From Telmatospirillum sp. J64-1 (lineage in GTDB: Bacteria > Pseudomonadota > Alphaproteobacteria > Rhodospirillales > Magnetospirillaceae), in contig NZ_SBHN01000002.1 of the NCBI RefSeq assembly GCF_006980715.1, positions 62,001 through 126,000 of the forward strand: a stretch of DNA of 64,000 nucleotides. The letters run 5' to 3'. The translations under genes and the position numbers were made by a program. The notes under the pieces are model-generated. The model did no database searches and was not told where the DNA came from. It saw nothing but the letters and a program-made list of their open reading frames with translations. Below are positions 35,831 to 45,571 of the stretch, piece after piece (position 1 is the first letter of the stretch; every line of letters starts with the position of its first letter).

Positions 35831-36598
35831 TCAGACTTCGATCACCATGCCGTCATAGCCGGGCTCGACACCCGGCGGGCAAAGGGCGCGGACATGGTCG
35901 TAATCCATGCGCGGCCCCATATGGGTCAGGATGGCGCGTTCCGGCTTCACGCGCGCGACCCATTCCAACACCTTGTCCAGATGCGCATGGGTCTGGTGGG
36001 GCTTGAACTGCAGGCAGCCGACGATCCAGGTTTTCACGCCCGCCAAAGCCGCGAAGGATTCCTCGGGCAGGTTCACCACGTCGGTGGAATAGGCGAAATC
36101 GCCGAAGCGGAAGCCGGTGCTCTTGCTCCAGCCATGGTCCTGCTCGAAGAAGCTGACGGCAATGCCGCCGACCTCGACCGGGGCGGTCAGGGGACGCGGA
36201 ATCAACAGCGGCTTGTAAATCGGGTATTTGCCGGTATCGAGTTCGGCGAAGACATAGCCGAACCGCCCCCGGATGGAGTCCAGGACCTGGGGCTCGGCGA
36301 AAACGTCGAGCGGGCCGTTCATCAGCCGGTTGATCTCGCGCAACTCGTCGATGCCATGCACGTGGTCGGCGTGATCGTGGGTATAGAAGACGGCATCCAG
36401 GCGCCGCACCTGGGCATCGAGCAATTGCTGGCGCAGGTCGGGGCCGCTATCGACCAGGATGGCCGTGCCCCCCTCCTCCACCAGGATCGAGGGGCGCCTG
36501 CGCCGGTTCCTGGGCTGGCCGGGATCGCAATCGCCCCAGCCGACACTGATCACCGGCACGCCGCCGGCCGCGCCACAGCCCAGGATCGTGACTTTCAC
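35831..36598 (-). CDS. MBL-fold hydrolase, PhnP-like
   Basis: The 255-residue metallo-beta-lactamase-fold protein has the zinc motif THDHADH (His74, His76, Asp78, His79). The N-terminal start VTILGCGAAGGVPV and later LTHMGPRMDYD are shared with PhnP-like cyclic phosphodiesterases. Likely activity is hydrolysis of a phosphodiester; a phn operon is not present, so the substrate is open. The GTG start overlaps the tatD stop codon (GTGA), and this gene closes the tmk-holB-metG-tatD run. Confidence 0.88.
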   Translation of the reverse strand: MKVTILGCGAAGGVPVISVGWGDCDPGQPRNRRRRPSILVEEGGTAILVDSGPDLRQQLLDAQVRRLDAVFYTHDHADHVHGIDELREINRLMNGPLDVFAEPQVLDSIRGRFGYVFAELDTGKYPIYKPLLIPRPLTAPVEVGGIAVSFFEQDHGWSKSTGFRFGDFAYSTDVVNLPEESFAALAGVKTWIVGCLQFKPHQTHAHLDKVLEWVARVKPERAILTHMGPRMDYDHVRALCPPGVEPGYDGMVIEV

Positions 36599-37389
36599 CC
36601 CGGCACCTTCGCGCTATGCGGCACCTTGGCGAAGAGGCGGAAGAAGTTCTCCGTCGTCACCTCGGCGATGGCCGCGGAATCCGTGTCTTTCAGTTCAGCC
36701 AGTTTGGCGGCCGTATAGGCCACGAAGGACGGCTCGTTGCGCTTGCCCCGCTTGGGGATGGGCGCCAGGAAGGGAGAGTCGGTTTCCACCAGCAACTTGT
36801 CCAGCGGCAGGCCCTTCACCGTCTCGCGAATAGGCTCCGCCGTCTTGAAGGTCAGGATACCGGACAGCGAGATGTAAAGCCCGTTCTTCACTGCGATATC
36901 AGCCAGTTCTGGTCCAGAGCTAAAGCAGTGGATGAGCCCGGGGAAAGCCCCCTGCCCCATTTCCTCGGTGATGATCCGGGCGGTATCCTCGTCGGCATCG
37001 CGAGTATGGATCACGACCGGCAGGCCGGTTTCCCGGGCTGCGCGGATATGGGCACGGAAACTGGCCTGCTGGCGATCGCGGGGGCTGTGGTCGTAGAAAT
37101 AGTCCAACCCCGTCTCGCCGAACCCCACGACCTTGGGATGTTGGGCCATCTCGATCAGCCGGGCCGCATCGGTATCGGGCTCGTTCCCGGCTTCATGGGG
37201 ATGGATGCCGACCGTGCAATAGACCTGCGGATAGCGCTCGGCCACCGCCAGGACCTGCTCGAAACGGGTGACATGGGTACAGATGGTCAGCATCAGCCCG
37301 ACGCCGGCATCGCCGGCGCGGGCCACGACATCATCCAATTCTTCGGCGAAGTCCGGAAAATCCAGATGGCAGTGGCTATCCACCAGCAT
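36595..37389 (-). CDS. tatD: TatD-family metal-dependent deoxyribonuclease
   Basis: The 264-residue TIM-barrel hydrolase has the metal-binding motifs DSHCHLDF at residues 4-11, GIHPHEAG, GETGLDYF, HTRDAD and VETDSPFLAP, as in TatD/YcfH DNases. YcfH is regularly linked to holB and tmk, as here. It starts at ATG overlapping the metG stop by one base and shares a 4-base overlap with the MBL gene. It may trim 3' DNA ends, or act on RNA. Confidence 0.93.
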   Translation of the reverse strand: MLVDSHCHLDFPDFAEELDDVVARAGDAGVGLMLTICTHVTRFEQVLAVAERYPQVYCTVGIHPHEAGNEPDTDAARLIEMAQHPKVVGFGETGLDYFYDHSPRDRQQASFRAHIRAARETGLPVVIHTRDADEDTARIITEEMGQGAFPGLIHCFSSGPELADIAVKNGLYISLSGILTFKTAEPIRETVKGLPLDKLLVETDSPFLAPIPKRGKRNEPSFVAYTAAKLAELKDTDSAAIAEVTTENFFRLFAKVPHSAKVPG

Positions 37390-38939
37390 CAGGCCACATC
37401 CTCCTCGGCATCGACGAAACGCGGGAACACGCCCTGCGGCTTGGGCAGATCCGTCCCGGCCACCAAGGCCGTGCCGAAAGCGGCGAAAGTCCGCTCCTCA
37501 CCGCCCACCGCCAATTGGTCGAGCATCCGCGACGCCGAATCCGGCACCACCGGCAGCATCAGCAGCGAGATGCGGCGGATGGTCTCGGCCAGGACGTAGA
37601 GGACGGTCTTCATGCGGTCGGGATCCGTCTTGCGCAACGCCCAGGGAGCCTGACGGTCCACATAGGCATTGGCCGCGCGCACCACCACCCAGATGGTTTC
37701 CAGGGCATCGTGGAAAAGCTGGCGGTCGAACAGGTCGCGCACCCGTTCCAGCAGCGCCCCGGCCTCGCTCAGCAGGTCCTCGTCGTCGCCGGACAGCGCG
37801 CCGGGCTCCGGCACCTTGCCCTCGCAATTCTTGGCGATCATCGACAGCACGCGCTGGGCCAGATTGCCCAGGTCGTTGGCCAGTTCGCCATTCATGCGGT
37901 TGACCATGGCGCGATGCGAGAAGTCGCCGTCATTGCCGAAGGGCACTTCGCGCAGCAGGAAGTAACGCACCTGGTCCAGGCCGTAGCGCTCGATCAGCTG
38001 CAGCGGATCGATCACATTGCCCAGCGACTTGGAAATCTTCTGGCCTTCATTCGTCCACCAGCCATGGGCGAAGACGCGCTTGGGCGGCTCCAAGCCCGCG
38101 GCCATCAGGAAGGCCGGCCAGTAGACGGCATGGAAACGCAGGATGTCCTTGCCGACCATGTGCAGGTCGGCGGGCCAGTAGCGGGCATACTCGCCACCGG
38201 TCTCGGGATAGCCGACGGCGGTGATGTAGTTGGTCAGGGCATCGAGCCAGACATACATGATATGCTGGTCATCGCCGGGCACCGGCACGCCCCATTTGAA
38301 ACTGGTGCGCGACACCGACAGGTCGGTCAGGCCGCCCTTGACGAAGCTGATGACTTCGTTGCGCCGGGAATTGGGGGCGATGAAATCCGGATTCTTCTCA
38401 TAGAAGTCGAGCAGCCGCTCCTGCCAGGCCGAGAGGCGGAAGAAATAGCTCGGCTCCTCGACCCATTCCACCGGCGCGCCGGTGGGGGCGATCTTCTGCC
38501 CGTCGGGACCGTCCTTCAGTTCGTCGGCGCCATAGAAGGCTTCGTCACGCACCGAATACCAGCCGGCATAAGCGCCCAGATAGATTTCGCCTTTGTCGAT
38601 CAACTGCTTCCACAAGGCCTGGCAGGCCTGCTTGTGGCGCTGCTCCGTGGTGCGGATGAAGTCGTCGTTGGAGAAATTCATCCGCACGGCGAGATCGCGG
38701 AAATTCTGCGAGACCGTATCGGTGAAGGCCTGGGGGGCGATGCCCTTGGCCGCGGCGGATTTCTCCACCTTCTGGCCGTGTTCATCGGTACCGGTCAGGA
38801 ACTTGACGTCATAGCCGTCCAGCCGCTTGAAACGCGCCAGCACATCGCAGGCCAGGGTGGTATAGGCATGGCCGATATGCGGGACGTCGTTGACGTAGTA
38901 AATCGGCGTGGTGATGTAGAAGGGCTTCGGCCCGGACAT
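37389..38939 (-). CDS. metG: methionyl-tRNA synthetase
   Basis: This class I synthetase charges tRNA-Met. The 516-residue protein has the HIGH motif (HIGH at residues 21-24) and the KMSKS variant KISKS near residue 301. It is the short form: it lacks the C-terminal EMAP/tRNA-binding domain and appears to lack the zinc-knuckle cysteines, having GWYSVRDEAFYGADEL instead. The anticodon-binding helical domain follows residue 340. It starts 50 bases after holB. Confidence 0.97.
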   Translation of the reverse strand: MSGPKPFYITTPIYYVNDVPHIGHAYTTLACDVLARFKRLDGYDVKFLTGTDEHGQKVEKSAAAKGIAPQAFTDTVSQNFRDLAVRMNFSNDDFIRTTEQRHKQACQALWKQLIDKGEIYLGAYAGWYSVRDEAFYGADELKDGPDGQKIAPTGAPVEWVEEPSYFFRLSAWQERLLDFYEKNPDFIAPNSRRNEVISFVKGGLTDLSVSRTSFKWGVPVPGDDQHIMYVWLDALTNYITAVGYPETGGEYARYWPADLHMVGKDILRFHAVYWPAFLMAAGLEPPKRVFAHGWWTNEGQKISKSLGNVIDPLQLIERYGLDQVRYFLLREVPFGNDGDFSHRAMVNRMNGELANDLGNLAQRVLSMIAKNCEGKVPEPGALSGDDEDLLSEAGALLERVRDLFDRQLFHDALETIWVVVRAANAYVDRQAPWALRKTDPDRMKTVLYVLAETIRRISLLMLPVVPDSASRMLDQLAVGGEERTFAAFGTALVAGTDLPKPQGVFPRFVDAEEDVA

Positions 38940-38989
38940 CGGTCTCTCCCGAGAAGGCTATAGAAGACCTATGGGTCCCGGCCGGCGGG

Positions 38990-40081
38990 TCAAGGGCGCG
39001 CCAGCCGCTCCACGGTCTGAAAAGCGTTTAGAACGACCTGCTTGCGGTCGAGGTTCACCGCGTCGGCGCGGGCGAACAAGGAAGTATTCTTTTCCCACAC
39101 CTCAACCCATTGATCAAGGCTGGCCGCCGAAAGCAGCCGTTCGGCCACCTCCGCCTCGCCGGGTACGACCTCGGCGATGGACTGGCGGGCGCCTCCGGTG
39201 CGGATGACGCGGGCCAGCCACCAGCCGAAAAGCTCGGTCACCGTGCGCCAGGCCTGATCGGCGCCGCTGCGCGACACCCGGTCACCGAAGGCATGCAAGG
39301 CGGGAATATCCAGCCGGGGCAGGCCCTGCAACAGCCCGACCATGTCGCGGTAGAGGTCCAGCCCGCCCTCGCCCGCCAAGGCCAGGGCCCGGCCGACACT
39401 GCCCTCGCCCAGCCGCGCCAAGGCCCTGGCATCGTCATCGCTCAGGTCTGGCCGATTGCGCCGCAGCAGTTCCAGCACGGTGGTTTCGGACAGCGGTTGG
39501 AGCATCAGGCGGCGGCAGCGCGACCGGATGGTCGGAAGCAGCCGTCCCGGGCTATGGGCCACCAGCAGCAGCAAGGCGTTGCGCGGCGGTTCCTCCAGCA
39601 CCTTCAGCACGGCATTGGCACTGGAACGGTTCATCTCGTCGGCAGCGTCGATGATGACCACGCGCCAGCCGCCCTCGGCGGCGGTCAAGGACAGGAAGGC
39701 ACCGACGCCGCGGACGTCCTCCACCACAATCTCGCCGCGTCTGCGCGTCTGCTTGTCGTCGCTCCAGCCGCGCTCGACCACTTTCAGGTCGGCATGGCCT
39801 CCGGCGGCGACACGGCGGAAGACCGGATGGTCGGCAGCCATATCCAGGCCGGGCGGGACTGCATCGCCGAACAAGCCCCCGCCCTGCTCCGCCGCACCGC
39901 CGCTCAGCACGAAACGGGCGAAGCGATAGGCCAGGGTGGCCTTGCCGATGCCGCGCGGGCCGCAGATCAGCCAGGCATGGGCCATGCGCCCGGAAGACCA
40001 GGCATCGACCAGGGCGCGTTCAGCTGCCGCATGTCCGAGCAGAAGCGGCGTCTCACGGGGAAGCGGAATGTCGGCACTCAT
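38990..40081 (-). CDS. holB: DNA polymerase III delta' subunit
   Basis: The clamp-loader subunit of 363 residues has a degenerate P-loop, CGPRGIGKATL at 40-50, and the sensor-like section VVIIDAADEMNRSSANAVLKVLEEPP. The paired cysteines of the zinc module seen in E. coli delta' are not evident. It overlaps tmk by 4 bases (ATGA), the typical tmk-holB coupling. Confidence 0.95.
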   Translation of the reverse strand: MSADIPLPRETPLLLGHAAAERALVDAWSSGRMAHAWLICGPRGIGKATLAYRFARFVLSGGAAEQGGGLFGDAVPPGLDMAADHPVFRRVAAGGHADLKVVERGWSDDKQTRRRGEIVVEDVRGVGAFLSLTAAEGGWRVVIIDAADEMNRSSANAVLKVLEEPPRNALLLLVAHSPGRLLPTIRSRCRRLMLQPLSETTVLELLRRNRPDLSDDDARALARLGEGSVGRALALAGEGGLDLYRDMVGLLQGLPRLDIPALHAFGDRVSRSGADQAWRTVTELFGWWLARVIRTGGARQSIAEVVPGEAEVAERLLSAASLDQWVEVWEKNTSLFARADAVNLDRKQVVLNAFQTVERLARP

Positions 40082-40728
40082 GACAGTGCAAGGTCGAACT
40101 TGGCGGCCACTGCCTCCATCACCCGCCCATGGACCTCTCCCACGCTCCCCAGAGCGGACAGGACCACACAGCGTTGCGGCTGCCTGCGGGCGATCGAGAG
40201 GAAACCGTCCCGCATGCGTTGATGGAAATCCCTGTCCATGCGTTCGTAACGGTCCTCGGCGCCGCCCCGGCCAAGGGCGCGCTTCAGCCCCTCTTCCACG
40301 GGCAGGTCGAGGATCAGGGTCAGGTCCGGAGCGAAATCGCCGATGGCGGCATGATGCAGCCGCTCGATGGCCTCTGCCCCCAGATCATGGCCGAAGCCCT
40401 GATAGGCAAGGGTGGAATCGGCGAAGCGGTCGCTGACCACCCATTGCCCGGCGGCCAGGGCCGGTTCGATGGTCCGCAGGACGTGGTCACGGCGCGCGGC
40501 GTAATGCAGCAGGGCCTCGGTCATCGGGTCCCAGCGATCCGTCGCCCCCTCGACCAGAAGGCGCCGGATTTCCTCGGCCCCGGCCGATCCGCCCGGCTCG
40601 CGGGTCTGGACCACCGCATGACCGGACCGGCGCAGCGCTTCGACCAGCAGACGGGTCTGGGTAGATTTCCCCCCTCCCTCGCCGCCTTCCAGCGTAATGA
40701 AACGGCCGCGCCGTCCTGTGGTGGTCAT
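40078..40728 (-). CDS. tmk: thymidylate kinase
   Basis: Tmk phosphorylates dTMP to dTDP. The 216-residue protein has the P-loop LEGGEGGGKSTQ (about 13-24), the DRx motif VSDRFADSTLAYQGFG, and LDLPVEEGLKRALGRGG in the lid area. It lies 8 bases after the D,D-carboxypeptidase gene and overlaps holB. Confidence 0.97.
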   Translation of the reverse strand: MTTTGRRGRFITLEGGEGGGKSTQTRLLVEALRRSGHAVVQTREPGGSAGAEEIRRLLVEGATDRWDPMTEALLHYAARRDHVLRTIEPALAAGQWVVSDRFADSTLAYQGFGHDLGAEAIERLHHAAIGDFAPDLTLILDLPVEEGLKRALGRGGAEDRYERMDRDFHQRMRDGFLSIARRQPQRCVVLSALGSVGEVHGRVMEAVAAKFDLALS

Positions 40729-40736
40729 GACATCCG

Positions 40737-41894
40737 TCAGTTGGGTCCGAAGACCACATGTTGCAGGGCGGCCCCGATACGGCCGACGAAGCCCAGGCGT
40801 TCGACATCAGCGCCGGCATAGAGCGGCAATTCGATGGGGGCCTGATCGGGCACCGACACCACCAGCTTGGCGATCTGGTCACCCTTGCGGATGGGGGCGG
40901 CGACGGGGCCTTCATAGACCGCCTTCACTTCCATGTTCTCACGCGCACGGCGCGGCAGCGTGACCACGGCCTTGTCGGCGGCGATCAGCGGCACGGTGGC
41001 CTTCTGGCCCAGCCAGACCTCGGCCTCGGTGAAGGCCTCGCCGGCCTCGGCCAGGGTGTAATTATCGAATTCGCGGAAGCCCCATTCCAGCAGGCGGGCG
41101 GATTCGTCGGCGCGCTGCTGCATGCTCTTCAGGCCGTTGACCACCAGGATCAGGCGACGGCCGTCGCGCTGCACCGAGGCGGTCAAGCCATAGCCCGCGG
41201 CCTCGGTATGGCCGGTCTTCAGGCCGTCGGCTCCCATGTTGCGGTAAAGCAGCGGGTTGCGGTTGCCCTGCGTGATGCCGGCATAGGTGAAATTCCGCTC
41301 GGAATAGAGGTGGTAATATTCCGGATGGTCCATGATCAGACGCCGCGCCAGGGTCGCCAGGTCGCGGGCGGTCATCAGATGGCCTTCATCCGGCCAGCCT
41401 GTGGCGTTGCGGAAGGTCGAGGAGGTCAGGCCGATCTCACGCGCCCGGCGGTTCATCCGCTCGGCGAAGGCCTCTTCGCTGCCCGCCAGTCCCTCGGCGA
41501 GCACGATGCAGGCATCGTTACCGGACTGGACGATGACACCGCGCAGCAGGTCCTCGACGCTGACCTGGTCGCCCACATGGACGAACATCTTCGAACCTTG
41601 CTTGCGCCAAGCCCGCTCGCTGACCGGGAAAGTGTCTTCCAACGACAGGCTGCCGTCCTTGATATGGTCGAAGACCATGTAGCTGGTCATCAGCTTGCTC
41701 ATCGAGGACGGCGGCATCAGCTCGTCGGCGTTCTTCTCAAACAGAACCTTCCCGGTGGCGAAATCCACCAGGATGGCCTCGCGGGCGGCAGTTTCGACCT
41801 CGACCGCATGGGCGGCGGAGCCAACCACGAGAAGCGTGGCGGTAATGACTGCGGCGAGCGGTCGACGGAGGAAGGAGGGCGTGATTGCTACCAT
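40737..41894 (-). CDS. D-alanyl-D-alanine carboxypeptidase (PBP5/6 type)
   Basis: This periplasmic enzyme trims the terminal D-alanine of peptidoglycan stem peptides. The 385-residue protein has a cleaved-type signal peptide (LAAVITATLLVVGSAAHA) and the penicillin-binding motifs S-x-x-K (SMSK, Ser64 and Lys67), SGN in QSGNDAC, and KTG in GLKTGHTEA. A C-terminal beta domain follows, ending without an obvious amphipathic anchor. The start at 41894 is supported by GAGAG close upstream. It leads the tmk-holB-metG-tatD unit. Confidence 0.94.
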   Translation of the reverse strand: MVAITPSFLRRPLAAVITATLLVVGSAAHAVEVETAAREAILVDFATGKVLFEKNADELMPPSSMSKLMTSYMVFDHIKDGSLSLEDTFPVSERAWRKQGSKMFVHVGDQVSVEDLLRGVIVQSGNDACIVLAEGLAGSEEAFAERMNRRAREIGLTSSTFRNATGWPDEGHLMTARDLATLARRLIMDHPEYYHLYSERNFTYAGITQGNRNPLLYRNMGADGLKTGHTEAAGYGLTASVQRDGRRLILVVNGLKSMQQRADESARLLEWGFREFDNYTLAEAGEAFTEAEVWLGQKATVPLIAADKAVVTLPRRARENMEVKAVYEGPVAAPIRKGDQIAKLVVSVPDQAPIELPLYAGADVERLGFVGRIGAALQHVVFGPN

Positions 41895-41973
41895 TACTCT
41901 CGATGCCTGTGCTTGGAGACGGATCAACGGCGTCCATAGACCTAGATTGCGCCTTAAGTATGACGCGCATCCG

Positions 41974-42915
41974 TTAATCGACGATTATCCTTGCATCGGT
42001 ATAGCCCGAATGGATCACCGTGGCGAGTAGACGGTCGGCTTCCTCGACACTGGCAAAGGGACCAAGACGGACGCGGTATAACTCCGAGCCATTGACATGG
42101 ACGGTGGAAATCTGGGCCATGCCCAGGCCGGACAATTGCGCGCTCAGGCGATTGGCATTGTCATAGAGGGAAAAGGCCCCGGCCTGCACATAGACCTGGG
42201 TGTTGACCGGCGTTCCCTGAAGCACCGTCTGGTTTTCCAGGACCATTTCGGGAGCGGGCGGCGGGGAAAGACGTTCCGGCGGAGGCGTATGCACCACCGG
42301 CTGGGGCCTTTCGTTGCTTCCCGGCGGCGGCAGGGTCTCGGCGGCGACGGTGACGCGCGGCGCGGCCGACGGAGCGGGCGTCCCCGGGTCCTGCCCTTGC
42401 GCCATCAGGCGGCTTTCCTCGGCCAGGATCTGCACCCGCACCTTGGCCGTGCCCTGCTGCTCGAAGCCCAAAAGCTGGGCCGAGCGCCGCGACAGGTCGA
42501 TGATGCGGCCATGGGCAAAGGGCCCCCGGTCGTTGATCCGCACGACGATCGACCGGCCATTCTCCAAATTGGTTACCCGCACGAGGCTAGGCATCGGCAG
42601 GGTACGATGCGCCGCCGTTATGTCGTTCTGATTGAAGATCTCGCCGTTGGCGGTCTGCTTGCCATGGAAGCCCGGGCCGTACCACGAGGCGATGCCGGTC
42701 TCGTCGTAATTGTAATCGACCGCAGGGTAATACCATACGCCCCTGATCTGATAAGGATTCCCGACCTTGTAGTTGCCCGTGCTCTTGGTGCTCGGGGCCG
42801 GGGTCAGGGTCTTGGCCGTATGAACGGCCAGCTCTGTCTGGGCACAACCTGCCGTTATGCCGCCCACCACCGAGATGGCGAGCAACTTCGTCCAGACAGC
42901 CTTTCGCATCATCAA
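41974..42915 (-). CDS. rlpA: RlpA septal lipoprotein with SPOR domain
   Basis: The 313-residue protein has a lipoprotein signal (LLAISVVGGITAGC, Cys24) and a double-psi beta-barrel domain (TGIASWYGPGFHGKQTANGE through VVRINDRGPFAHGRIIDLSRRSA). A proline-rich linker follows, then a C-terminal SPOR domain (VYVQAGAFSLYDNANRL). RlpA proteins cleave or bind denuded glycan strands at the division site; SPOR directs them there. It lies 79 bases before the D,D-carboxypeptidase gene on the same strand. Confidence 0.95.
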   Translation of the reverse strand: MMMRKAVWTKLLAISVVGGITAGCAQTELAVHTAKTLTPAPSTKSTGNYKVGNPYQIRGVWYYPAVDYNYDETGIASWYGPGFHGKQTANGEIFNQNDITAAHRTLPMPSLVRVTNLENGRSIVVRINDRGPFAHGRIIDLSRRSAQLLGFEQQGTAKVRVQILAEESRLMAQGQDPGTPAPSAAPRVTVAAETLPPPGSNERPQPVVHTPPPERLSPPPAPEMVLENQTVLQGTPVNTQVYVQAGAFSLYDNANRLSAQLSGLGMAQISTVHVNGSELYRVRLGPFASVEEADRLLATVIHSGYTDARIIVD

Positions 42916-42951
42916 CGACCTTCAGCAATGTCCCCACTTAGGTGGTAGACC

Positions 42952-43923
42952 TTACTGACTGCCGATCGCGTCCGCAAGTAATCCGACCGATGCTGCGAAG
43001 AAAGTGGACCGATTCCAGGTAAGGAAGGTGCGATAATTGTCGTAGACGAGGAAGACCGGCCCGCCCTCCCCGGCCCTTACCAGCGAGCCCTGAATCGTGC
43101 TGGAAGGAAGATTGCCGCCATCGGCACGGCGCACACCCAGCGCCTGCCATTGATTGACGCTGCGGCGGGTGGCGGTTCCGATCAGACGCTGGTCGAATCC
43201 GGCCGGAAGGCGCACCTCCCTGCCCCATGTCTGGTTACGGTTCCAGCCCGACTGGGACAGGTAATTGGCGATCGAGGCGAAGACATCGGGACGGGAATTC
43301 CAGATATCCCGGCGGCCGTCGCCGTTGCCGTCCTGTGCGAAGCGCAGGAAGCTCGAAGGCATGAACTGGCTTTGGCCCATCGCCCCGGCCCAGGAACCGG
43401 TCATCTGCCCGACGGGGATATGCCCTTCATCGAGGATCCGCAGGGCGGCGAGCAATTCCTGGCGGAAGAAGGCCGCCCGGCGCCCCTCATGAGCCAGGGT
43501 GGCAAGGGCCGGCACCACCTGGAAGTCCCCGGTCACGCGGCCGTAATCGGATTCGATTCCCCACAGCGCCACGATGAAGCGCGGCTGCACGCCATAGCGG
43601 CGGCCGATCTCCTCCAGTAATTCGCGGTTCTCGTCGTAGAGCTGCCGTCCCCGGGCGATGCGTTCCTGGGAAACGATGCGGTTGCGGTATTGCTCGAAGG
43701 TCAGGGTGCGCTCGGGCTGGCTGCGGTCCAGTTCGATCACGCGCGGCACCGGCTCCACTCCGCTCAACGCGGCCTCGATCGTGGCCTCGCTGATTCCGGC
43801 CGAACGCGCCTCGGCTTTGAGCCCTTCGAGGAACGCCGCGAAGTCCTCCTGGGCCGAAACCGGCAGGGCCATACCGGCAAGCAGCAATGTGGTCGCGGCG
43901 GCAAGGCGCAAGGCCTTCAACAT
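42952..43923 (-). CDS. mltB: lytic murein transglycosylase (MltB type)
   Basis: The 323-residue enzyme cleaves peptidoglycan glycan strands with formation of 1,6-anhydro ends. It has a signal peptide (ATTLLLAGMALPVSA), the catalytic Glu124 in ALWGIESDYGRV, and GAMGQSQFMPSSF. No lipobox is seen, so it is probably soluble in the periplasm or loosely attached. It is upstream of rlpA on the same strand (36 bases), a grouping of two wall-lytic enzymes. Confidence 0.93.
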   Translation of the reverse strand: MLKALRLAAATTLLLAGMALPVSAQEDFAAFLEGLKAEARSAGISEATIEAALSGVEPVPRVIELDRSQPERTLTFEQYRNRIVSQERIARGRQLYDENRELLEEIGRRYGVQPRFIVALWGIESDYGRVTGDFQVVPALATLAHEGRRAAFFRQELLAALRILDEGHIPVGQMTGSWAGAMGQSQFMPSSFLRFAQDGNGDGRRDIWNSRPDVFASIANYLSQSGWNRNQTWGREVRLPAGFDQRLIGTATRRSVNQWQALGVRRADGGNLPSSTIQGSLVRAGEGGPVFLVYDNYRTFLTWNRSTFFAASVGLLADAIGSQ

Positions 43924-44001
43924 CCAACCTCCTCTTCCAAAGGGCGCATCGGCCGCAAAGCCTCGATGGCGGAAAAGGCGAACAGAGGCGGTTCCGGCCC
44001 C

Positions 44002-44496
44002 TTAGGGCAAACCGGCGGTGCAGCCGATATCGGCATAGGCACCCCGGAAATAGACCAGCGGCTGGCCCGCCGGGCGCGATTCCAGCCGCACCACCTGGCC
44101 AATGAAGATGGCGTGGTCGCCCCCGTCGATGACTTCGCTGGTACGGCATTCGATGTTGGCAAGGCAACCGGGAAGAACAGGCGAGCCCGTGACCCAGCTG
44201 TCATAGGACAGGCCCTTCCACTTTTCCTCCATGCGGGAAGAAAAGCGGATCGACAATTCCCGTTGATCGTCGCGCAGGACGTTGATGACGAAGTGACCCG
44301 AAGCCCGCAGCGCTTCCAGGCTGTTGTTCTTCTTGTCCAGGCAGAACAGAACCAGCGGCGGTTCCAGCGAAAGCGAAGAAAAGGCACTGACGGTAACGCC
44401 GACCGGCTGCCCCGTCTCGCTCACCGTGGTCACCACGGTCACTCCCGTGGGAAAGCAACCCAGGGCTTTGCGAAAGCTGCGCGGATCGACAGTCAT
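44002..44496 (-). CDS. flavin reductase domain protein
   Basis: The 164-residue protein matches the FMN-binding flavin_reduct family: FRKALGCFPTGVTVVTT, SAFSSLSLEPPLVLFCLDKKNNSLE and GDHAIFIGQVVRLE. Such proteins supply reduced flavin to a monooxygenase or act as a flavoprotein reductase; no oxygenase partner is adjacent. It starts 206 bases from motA, from which it diverges. Confidence 0.92.
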   Translation of the reverse strand: MTVDPRSFRKALGCFPTGVTVVTTVSETGQPVGVTVSAFSSLSLEPPLVLFCLDKKNNSLEALRASGHFVINVLRDDQRELSIRFSSRMEEKWKGLSYDSWVTGSPVLPGCLANIECRTSEVIDGGDHAIFIGQVVRLESRPAGQPLVYFRGAYADIGCTAGLP

Positions 44497-44620
44497 GAGC
44501 TCCGTTCCGGTCGAAATCGATTGGTCGTTAATGCTTCATACAGGAAACGGATGGAAGGATAAAGCTAGCAATAAGGCCCTTTGCCGTGCTCGGGTATCGC
44601 TCGTTAAGGCATATCTTCCA

Positions 44621-44651
44621 TTGACTTGTGCACCGCAACGGGAATTATAGC
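44621..44651 (+). promoter_or_regulatory. promoter of motA-motB
   Basis: TTGACT is followed after 17-19 bases by the overlapping boxes ATTATA, TTATAG and TATAGC, about 52 bases before motA, in an AT-rich gap. This looks like a sigma-70 promoter rather than a flagellar sigma-28 type. Confidence 0.55.
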
Positions 44652-44702
44652 TACCTCTAATGGGTTATAGGCCCCACCGGCCACACTTCAGGGTTTTTCA
44701 GT

Positions 44703-45563
44703 ATGTTTGCAATCATCGGCATGGTTGTCGTAGCGAGCTCGGTCCTTGTGGGCTATGGGGCGCATGGCGGTAACTTGTCCATCCTGTGGCAGCCCTTCGA
44801 AGTGCTGATCATCTGCGGGGCCGCGATCGGCGCCTTCATCCTGGGCAATCCCCGCCCGGTCTGGATGGGGGCCGTCAAGAACATCAAGCTGATCTTCCGC
44901 GGCCCGCGCCATGACAAAGCCAGCTATATCGAGCTTCTCAGCCTGCTCTATTCGGTGTTCAAGCTGGCCAAGACCAAGGGCGACCTCGCCCTGGAAAGCC
45001 ATGTGGAAAAGCCCGACGAAAGCCCGCTGTTCCAGAAGTTCCCGAAATTCACCGCCGACCATCACAGCCGCGATTTCCTCTGCGATTATCTGCGCCTGCT
45101 GACCCTGGGCACCAACAATGCCCACGAGGTGGAAGCGATCATCGACGCCGAGATCGAATCCCACCACGAGGAAGCCCACGCCATGTCCGGGGCGGTCACC
45201 ACCATGGCCGACGGCTTGCCGGCGCTTGGCATCGTCGCCGCCGTGCTGGGCGTCATCAACACCATGGGCTCGATCACCGAACCGCCGGAAGTGCTGGGCG
45301 GCCTGATCGGCGCGGCCCTGGTCGGGACCTTCCTCGGCGTTCTGCTGTCCTACGGCTTCGTCGGCCCGATCGGCAACAGCATGGCCAAGGTCTTCGACTC
45401 CGAAACCCGCTACATGCAATGCATCAAGGCCGGCCTGCTGGCCCATATGCAGGGCTACGCCCCGCAGGTTTCGATCGAATTCGCTCGCAAGACCCTGCCC
45501 CCGGAAGTCCGCCCCTCCTTCTCGGAGGTCGAGGATACGGTCACCAACCTGCCTCCTGACTGA
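44703..45563 (+). CDS. motA: flagellar motor stator protein MotA
   Basis: The 286-residue stator subunit has four membrane helices: two at the N-terminus (FAIIGMVVVASSVLVGYGA, VLIICGAAIGAFILG) and two in the C-terminal half (ADGLPALGIVAAVLGVINTMG and GAALVGTFLGVLLSYGFVGPI). The cytoplasmic loop carries the charged residues that contact FliG. With MotB it conducts protons to power flagellar rotation. The gene order motA-motB with an 8-base gap is standard. Confidence 0.97.
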   Translation: MFAIIGMVVVASSVLVGYGAHGGNLSILWQPFEVLIICGAAIGAFILGNPRPVWMGAVKNIKLIFRGPRHDKASYIELLSLLYSVFKLAKTKGDLALESHVEKPDESPLFQKFPKFTADHHSRDFLCDYLRLLTLGTNNAHEVEAIIDAEIESHHEEAHAMSGAVTTMADGLPALGIVAAVLGVINTMGSITEPPEVLGGLIGAALVGTFLGVLLSYGFVGPIGNSMAKVFDSETRYMQCIKAGLLAHMQGYAPQVSIEFARKTLPPEVRPSFSEVEDTVTNLPPD

Positions 45564-45571
45564 TAACGATC